DNA from: a bacterium | Lineage (GTDB): Bacteria; Sumerlaeota; Sumerlaeia; SLMS01; JAHLLQ01 | Length of the DNA: 64,000 bases | Assembly (NCBI GenBank): GCA_020444065.1 | Contig: JAHLLQ010000005.1 | Location: forward strand, 248,001-312,000 | Reading direction: 5' to 3' | Shown: positions 59,103-64,000 of the stretch, piece after piece | Layout of the letters: the number at the start of each line of letters is the position of its first letter | How positions within the stretch are numbered: position 1 is the stretch's first letter | Notes under the pieces: model-generated | Seen by the model: only the letters and a program-made list of their open reading frames with translations | Databases searched by the model: none | Told to the model about the DNA's origin: nothing | Program-made: the position numbers and the translations under genes

Positions 59103-61379
59103 CTACGCCAGCGTTCGCCAGATCGCCGCGACGACTGCGCAGAGAATGACGCCTGGCACGAGCGGAACGACGACGGACATGGTCGTCCAACGCAGGCTCT
59201 TCGTCTCGTTCCAGATCGTCAGAATCGTTGTGCTGCACGGATTGTGGAACAAACAGAAGATCAGTAGGTTCACTGCCGTCAGCATTGTCCAGCCGCCGTT
59301 GCGGAGGATGTCATGCACAACGTGATCGTTGAATTCGACCATCACGCCGGCTTGCACACCGAGATCCGCGTTCTGCGTCACGAGAGTCACGGTCAGCATT
59401 AGGATCGTCGGGATGACGATCTCGTTGGCAGGAATCGCCAGAACATAGGCGACAAGGATGATCCCGTTCAACCCAAGGAACCAACCGACAGGCTGCAGCG
59501 CGCCGACCAGGTAACCCGCGATCGAAGTGTCCCCGATCATCAGATTCGAGAGCAGCCAGATGATTGCGCCGGCCGGGGCAGCCATCAGGATGGCTCGCCA
59601 GAGCACGATCAGCGTACGATCGATTACCGACGTGTAAAGAGTCTGAAGAATTCGCGGCGGGCGGTACGGCGGAAGTTCCAGCCCGAACGTGGACGGTTCG
59701 CTCTGCAGCACGCTGCGCGAGAGAATCAGCGATGAAATGAACGTCGCTGCCACGCCCAGCAAACAAACGCCCGTGACGACGGCCGCGGTGATCAATGAAC
59801 TCCACGCTTCCGGCGCCGTCCAACTGACGAAGATCGTCGAGATCAGTATCAGCGTCGGCCACCGGCCATTGCAGACGGAGAAGTTGTTCGTCACAATCGC
59901 CATCAGGCGTTCGCGTGGGCTGTCGATGATGCGCGTCGAAACAACGCCCGCTGCGTTACACCCGAATCCCATCATCATGCTAAGTGCCTGCTTGCCGTGT
60001 CCGCCGCACGCGCGGAACAGCCGATCGAGATTGAACGCAACGCGCGGCAGGTAACCGAGGTCCTCCAGCATCGTGAAGATCGGAAAGAAGATCGCCATCG
60101 GCGGCAGCATGACGCTGAACACCCAAGCCGCCGCGCGCCAGATTCCATCGATCAGGAAACCGGACAACCATCCGGGGAAATGCAGGAAATCAGCGCCGGC
60201 GTGCAAGTAATTCGGAATCCAATCCAGCGTCAGCGTCGCCAGCATCTGCGATGGGTAGTTCGCGCCTACGACCGTCAGCCAGAGCGCGCCGAAGAGCAGC
60301 AGGATCATCGAGGGAATGCCCCAAACCCTGCTGGTCAGAACCTGATCGATGCGTCGCTCGATGCGCGTCCAGCGATCAACGTTGCGGCTGACAACGGAAT
60401 CGGCAATCGCGCCAGCGCGTGCATAATACTCGAGTGCCACCTTGTCGGCCAGCGAATCCCCCACGCGATTGCGCATGCGATCCGCCACGTCAAGCAGACT
60501 GCCCGTCGCGCGGTCTCGTTCCGGACTCAGCAGCTTCACCTGGTCCAAAGACGGCATCGCGTGGGATTCCATCCCGATCAGATCGCCCAGCTCATCCTGC
60601 TCGATCGCTTCGATGATGCTGTGATCCGCATCCAGAAGGCGAAGAGCGATCCAGCGCGAATTCGGCAAGCCGGGGTAGGCTTCTTCCACGGCGGCCTGCG
60701 TTTCGATCAGGATCTCATCGAAGGCTTCGTCTTCTGCATCCTTCGGCTTGTGAAGCAGCGTCGGCTCCGGATCGGAGTGCGCGACCTCGTCGATCGCCCC
60801 GAGGAGATCGTCGATGCCCTGGCCAAATCGCGCGGCCATCGGGACAACGGGCACACCGAGTTGTTTGGAAAGCGCCTTGTGATCGACCGCGATGCCGCGC
60901 CGGCGCGCCTCGTCCATCAGGTTCAGCGCCACAACGACGCGCGGCGTGATGTCGAGCGTCTGCAGAACGAGCGCCAGGTTGCGTTCCAGGCGCGTGCCGT
61001 CGACTACGACAATCGTGACCGCGGGTTCGCCGAACAGAATGAAATCGCGTGCGATCTCCTCATGATGACTGGAGGAGAACAACGAGTACGCCCCCGGCAG
61101 ATCGACGATACGAACGGTCTCGTCGCCGATCGTGAAAGACCCCTCGGCGCGCGCCACGGTCTTGCCGGGCCAATTGCCGACGTGCTGCCGCAAACCCGTC
61201 AGGGCATTAAACACGGTGCTCTTCCCCGTGTTCGGATTACCCAGCAGGGCGACGGTCAGGTCGGACTTATCGAGTTGTTCTTGCGTGCCTTTTGACTTGG
61301 TCGGTTTGATTCCCGGAATCGGACAAGTACCAGTAGAACAGAAACGGCCGCATCCTCCCGCCTGCTTCTTCTCTGTCAC
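59103..61379 (-). CDS. feoB: Ferrous iron transport protein B
   Basis: 758 residues. The N-terminal G domain has G1 LLGNPNTGKSTVFNALTG, G3 DLPGAYS and G4 NLMDEARRRG. Preceding residues are cysteine-rich (GGCGRFCSTGTCPIPG), which may bind iron. The transmembrane core follows (GFGCNAAGVVSTRIIDSPRE, NNFSVCNGRWPTLI, ICLFHNPCSTTI-like segment LIFCLFHNPCSTTILTIWNE). FeoB imports Fe2+ across the inner membrane. GTG 61379 overlaps the feoA stop, so both are co-translated. Confidence 0.97.
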   Translation of the reverse strand: MTEKKQAGGCGRFCSTGTCPIPGIKPTKSKGTQEQLDKSDLTVALLGNPNTGKSTVFNALTGLRQHVGNWPGKTVARAEGSFTIGDETVRIVDLPGAYSLFSSSHHEEIARDFILFGEPAVTIVVVDGTRLERNLALVLQTLDITPRVVVALNLMDEARRRGIAVDHKALSKQLGVPVVPMAARFGQGIDDLLGAIDEVAHSDPEPTLLHKPKDAEDEAFDEILIETQAAVEEAYPGLPNSRWIALRLLDADHSIIEAIEQDELGDLIGMESHAMPSLDQVKLLSPERDRATGSLLDVADRMRNRVGDSLADKVALEYYARAGAIADSVVSRNVDRWTRIERRIDQVLTSRVWGIPSMILLLFGALWLTVVGANYPSQMLATLTLDWIPNYLHAGADFLHFPGWLSGFLIDGIWRAAAWVFSVMLPPMAIFFPIFTMLEDLGYLPRVAFNLDRLFRACGGHGKQALSMMMGFGCNAAGVVSTRIIDSPRERLMAIVTNNFSVCNGRWPTLILISTIFVSWTAPEAWSSLITAAVVTGVCLLGVAATFISSLILSRSVLQSEPSTFGLELPPYRPPRILQTLYTSVIDRTLIVLWRAILMAAPAGAIIWLLSNLMIGDTSIAGYLVGALQPVGWFLGLNGIILVAYVLAIPANEIVIPTILMLTVTLVTQNADLGVQAGVMVEFNDHVVHDILRNGGWTMLTAVNLLIFCLFHNPCSTTILTIWNETKSLRWTTMSVVVPLVPGVILCAVVAAIWRTLA

Positions 61380-61717
61380 GATGCACCCTTCTCTGGTTGG
61401 GTCTCAGAGTCGATCAACTGGACGCGGATCGCCTCAGCCTGCTCTCTGCGGAGCGCCACCAAACTGTCGAAGACCCGGAAGGCAACGGGATCGCCGAACG
61501 GACTGCTGAACTCGCGATACACCTCGGCACCGGCAATCAACCCAAGGTCCATCAGTCGGCGCCGCTGGGGGCCGTGAACCTGCAGCGAAAGCACGCGGGC
61601 GCGCGCCCCTGGGGCCAGTTCGGCGAGCGTTGCCGCTCGGCCAACATTGGCATCCGCTGCTGCGACAAAAGGTCGCGTGTTGAAAGTCGTTCCTGTATCC
61701 ATCTCGTTCCGATCCAT
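61376..61717 (-). CDS. feoA: Ferrous iron transport protein A
   Basis: 113 residues from ATG 61717; upstream ATG 61768 is less likely. The SH3-like FeoA domain is ATLAELAPGARARVLSLQ, QRRRLMDLGLIAGAEVYREF, DSLVALRREQAEAIRVQL. An N-terminal extension of about 35 residues precedes it, longer than usual. FeoA assists FeoB. GTGA overlap with feoB shows translational coupling. No Fur box was recognised upstream. Confidence 0.92.
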   Translation of the reverse strand: MDRNEMDTGTTFNTRPFVAAADANVGRAATLAELAPGARARVLSLQVHGPQRRRLMDLGLIAGAEVYREFSSPFGDPVAFRVFDSLVALRREQAEAIRVQLIDSETQPEKGAS

Positions 61718-62209
61718 TCCGATCCCTTGTATTGCTGACGGTCTTTCCCGTCGTTCTTCCGAGACCACGCCAACGCGTTAGGGGCACCGTAGTCAAGAGT
61801 AAAGATCGTAACCCTGGCTACAATTAGTGGCTTAGGCAAAATCGGTGCCCATGACCGGCTGGATCGGTCCAGCCACCCCTGGATTCGCTAGAAAGGCGCC
61901 TCCGCGGGCCCTTTCGGACTTCCGTGGGGGAGGAGGTTGCGCCAACGCACTGCCCCGCGCTACAAGTACCACGACCATCGCGACCAATGCGCGCAACTGG
62001 CACACGCCGTCGGCGAAGCCGGACTCCTGGGCGAGGAGTTCTATTGGTTCTGACAATGTGGATCCCGGACTGAGGACCGACGTGTGCGCCAGCCCGTCTT
62101 CCTTGACAATCCGGGATGCCGTCCGGGTGATTGAGTACACACCTTCGTCAAGTTGCTACTCGCTTCTGGCGATCGCGTGACCATGTTTCGTGCGCAGGGG
62201 AGAGCGAGA
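61718..62209. other. Intergenic region with a weak small frame
   Basis: About 490 bases between feoA and a lipoprotein gene. A TTG-started 38-residue frame at 61937-62053 on the plus strand reads RYKYHDHRDQCAQLAHAVGE and then GEEFYWF, which looks protein-like, but the GGAGG sits right against the start. A 7-bp hairpin (GGCTGGA/TCCAGCC) lies at 61857-61874. No other supported feature. Confidence 0.3.
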
Positions 62210-63334
62210 ATGTCCATGTCCCACCGTTCCATCTTCGGATTCCTGACACTCTTGCTCTTGATGGCGATCGCGATTGGATGCGGTCCATCGACCAAAGAGT
62301 TGAGCGGAATCGAGTATGCCCCCGCGGAGCGAAGCGATTGGAAGGTGGCTACGCCCGTCGAGCACGACCTCGATCCGATGCTCGTTGCCGATCTCTACTA
62401 CAACGCGTCGAAGCGCCCGAAAATCCGGAGCGTGTTGGTCATCAAAGATGGCCATCTTGTGGCCGAGCGCTACTTCAACGACGGCTCGATCGATCAAAAA
62501 GCCCGTCTCCAGTCCGTGACGAAGAGCTTCACGTCTGCGCTCGTCGGGATCGCCCTGAAGCAGGGATATCTGGAAAGCGTCGATCAACGGATCCTGGAGT
62601 TCTACCCGGAGGTTGCAGACAAGATCACCGACCCAAGGAAGAAAGAGATCACGATCCGCCAGCTTCTGGAAATGCGTTCCGGATTCCCGCGGGAAGAATC
62701 CGACGAGGGCCTGTGGGCGGGACTCCTGTCCGGGCACTACCCGCCGCTGATCGAGGGCTTTCCGCTGACCGCCGAACCCGGAACCAGGTTCCAGTACAGC
62801 AACCTAAGCTCCAACTGGTTGGGGATTATCGTGGATCGATCATCCGGCAAGGATCGGATGACCTTCGCGACCGAAAACCTCTTCGAACCGCTGGGCATTG
62901 AACCCGGCGAATGGGGCCAGGACGCCGACGGGAACTACAACGGCTGCGGCGACCTTCACCTGACCGCACGCGACGCGGCGAAGTTCGGCCTCCTGTATTT
63001 GAATGACGGTAAGTGGAACGGCGAGCAGATCGTCCCCGCCGAATGGGTGGAGGACTCACTCAAGACCTACTCAGTGAACGAAGCCTTCGTCAAAAGCGTC
63101 GGCGAATTCCGCGACATTGGCTACGGCTACCAATGGTGGTCCGCCAACGTCGGAGGCCGCCCCGTGAACTTCGCGTGGGGCCACGGCGGACAACTTGTCG
63201 TCTTGGTCGAAGACCAACAGATGGTGGTCGTTGTGACGTCCTACCCGTTCTGGCTCGATCACGATGGCGAGTCCTGGAAGCACGAAAAGGCAAACATCAA
63301 AATGGTCGGCGAGTTCGTTGCATCCCTGCCGTAG
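62210..63334 (+). CDS. Serine beta-lactamase-fold lipoprotein (class C-like hydrolase)
   Basis: 374 residues from ATG 62210 (GGGGAGAGC upstream). The signal LTLLLLMAIAIGC is a lipobox, so the protein is lipid-anchored. The fold is a penicillin-binding-protein/beta-lactamase type: SxxK in QSVTKSFTSA near residue 102, YSN in FQYSNLSSNWLG near 195 and HGG in WGHGGQLVVLV near 324. Such proteins act as D-amino acid carboxypeptidases, esterases or beta-lactamases; resistance is not implied. It stands alone in this region. Confidence 0.85.
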   Translation: MSMSHRSIFGFLTLLLLMAIAIGCGPSTKELSGIEYAPAERSDWKVATPVEHDLDPMLVADLYYNASKRPKIRSVLVIKDGHLVAERYFNDGSIDQKARLQSVTKSFTSALVGIALKQGYLESVDQRILEFYPEVADKITDPRKKEITIRQLLEMRSGFPREESDEGLWAGLLSGHYPPLIEGFPLTAEPGTRFQYSNLSSNWLGIIVDRSSGKDRMTFATENLFEPLGIEPGEWGQDADGNYNGCGDLHLTARDAAKFGLLYLNDGKWNGEQIVPAEWVEDSLKTYSVNEAFVKSVGEFRDIGYGYQWWSANVGGRPVNFAWGHGGQLVVLVEDQQMVVVVTSYPFWLDHDGESWKHEKANIKMVGEFVASLP

Positions 63335-63358
63335 TCGGCAAGAGGCGTGTGACCGCAG

Positions 63359-64000
63359 CTACAGCAGCTTCGCCGCGAGGACCAGGACCGCGAACTGGAT
63401 CAGGAAGAATCCGATCAGCGTGGAGGTCGCCTTCTCCTCCAGTACTTCCATCATTCCCATCAGGATGGCGCGCGCCGTGAAGTAGGCTCCGACAAGGCCG
63501 AGCCACAGGCCGAACCATGGAATGAATCGCAGACAGAGCAGGAAGACGATCAGCGGGATGATCGCCAGCATGCCGGCGGTGATGACGGCTTTCCAGAGCG
63601 GGAAGTCGTTGATCTTCTCGGCGCGGGCGGACATGAACAGCATGACGCCTCCGCAGATCATTGTCGCCGCCATCGAGATCACAATCGAGACGAGTCCCAA
63701 CGCCAGGCCGAACATTGAAAGACCAAGCGGACCCGCATCGAAGTCCTCATCCGAGCCGGAGGAGAACGCGCTGTAGTCGTAACCTCCGCCGCCGTTTCTC
63801 TTCGCGTTGCGGCGCTCAAGCTCGGCGCGCTTGTCCATCGCCATGATGACTTCGATGTCCGACATGCCCTCGGTGTTCAGGCTGCCGCCGCGCCAACGTT
63901 CCGCGTCCGCTTCGGTCCACTGAAAGTCGTCTTCGTACTCTTCATAATCATCGCTGTAATCTTCTTCGACGTACGAATCATCGTACGCGTCGAACTCGAC
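63359..64000 (-). CDS. Membrane protein with acidic N-terminal region, N-terminus beyond window
   Basis: The frame is open from the right edge to the stop at 63359 (213 codons), so the start is outside the window; the ATG at 63865 is internal or an alternative start. The upstream part is strongly acidic and tyrosine-rich (SYVEEDYSDDYEEYEDDFQW). Then comes a charged segment (MDKRAELERRNAKRNGGGGY), followed by four hydrophobic segments (MFGLALGLVSIVISMAATMI, AVITAGMLAIIPLIVFLLCL, GLWLGLVGAYFTA, STLIGFFLIQFAVLVLAAKL). Function unknown. Confidence 0.65.
   Translation of the reverse strand, partial: VEFDAYDDSYVEEDYSDDYEEYEDDFQWTEADAERWRGGSLNTEGMSDIEVIMAMDKRAELERRNAKRNGGGGYDYSAFSSGSDEDFDAGPLGLSMFGLALGLVSIVISMAATMICGGVMLFMSARAEKINDFPLWKAVITAGMLAIIPLIVFLLCLRFIPWFGLWLGLVGAYFTARAILMGMMEVLEEKATSTLIGFFLIQFAVLVLAAKLL

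Noticed and set aside
61832-62140. Minus-strand 102-codon frame
   Set aside because: The signal-like stretch is weak, there is no ribosome site and no family match.

Overview
The window is high-GC bacterial chromosome, dense in genes on both strands. Prepilin-like proteins with the N-terminus GFTLIELLIVVAIIAILAAI continuing into a VPNFLEAQTRSKVSRV-type helix, many large secreted FG-GAP/VCBS proteins, a Ser/Thr kinase with an MJ0042-like zinc ribbon and a tandem-domain ThyX together suggest a Sumerlaeota-, Hydrogenedentota- or Planctomycetota-like bacterium. The phylum is an inference from protein style; no marker rRNA is present. TTG and GTG starts are common, and ATGA/GTGA/TAATG stop-start overlaps mark several operons.

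Left part (1-18 kb): a truncated RTX-type repeat protein running off the left edge, a small orphan gene, a two-domain ThyX-like flavoenzyme, a secreted alpha/beta hydrolase, DNA polymerase III alpha (dnaE), a secreted FGE-like-domain protein, an ADP-ribosylglycohydrolase-fold protein lacking the usual metal motifs, a SAM methyltransferase, a lipoprotein with PPG repeats, uvrA, and thiC behind a clear TPP riboswitch.

Centre (18-44 kb): the most unusual region. A Na+/solute symporter and a GntR-HTH/LacI-sensor regulator lie on the minus strand. Divergent from them is a ~22.7 kb same-strand gene train: sugar-acid-type aldolase (DHDPS/NAL family), a pseudopilin, a secreted beta-helix protein, three FG-GAP proteins, a sialate-O-acetylesterase-like SASA hydrolase, a ten-loop FG-GAP protein, a second pseudopilin, L-fucose isomerase (fucI), an FGGY sugar kinase and a fifth FG-GAP protein with a lamin-tail domain. 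The five FG-GAP proteins share a signature (QGPxExxWGY) and other blocks, so they are one locally amplified family. The cytoplasmic genes point to uptake and breakdown of fucose or another deoxy/acidic sugar. No recognisable glycoside hydrolase is present, so the secreted family is a candidate for an undescribed glycan capture or processing apparatus.

Right part (44-64 kb): a 340-base gene-free stretch ending in a strong terminator (possible small RNA), a 2H phosphoesterase (thpR), an overlapping polX / glycerate kinase / lipoprotein operon, a nucleotidyltransferase plus small-partner pair resembling a toxin-antitoxin module, tRNA-Thr and tRNA-Tyr with a terminator, a membrane Ser/Thr kinase with a threonine-motif-rich tail followed by a two-domain family 2 glycosyltransferase, a transglutaminase-like membrane protein, an overlapping half-glycosyltransferase / murJ-like flippase / glycosyltransferase operon, feoA-feoB, a beta-lactamase-fold lipoprotein, and a truncated membrane protein running off the right edge.
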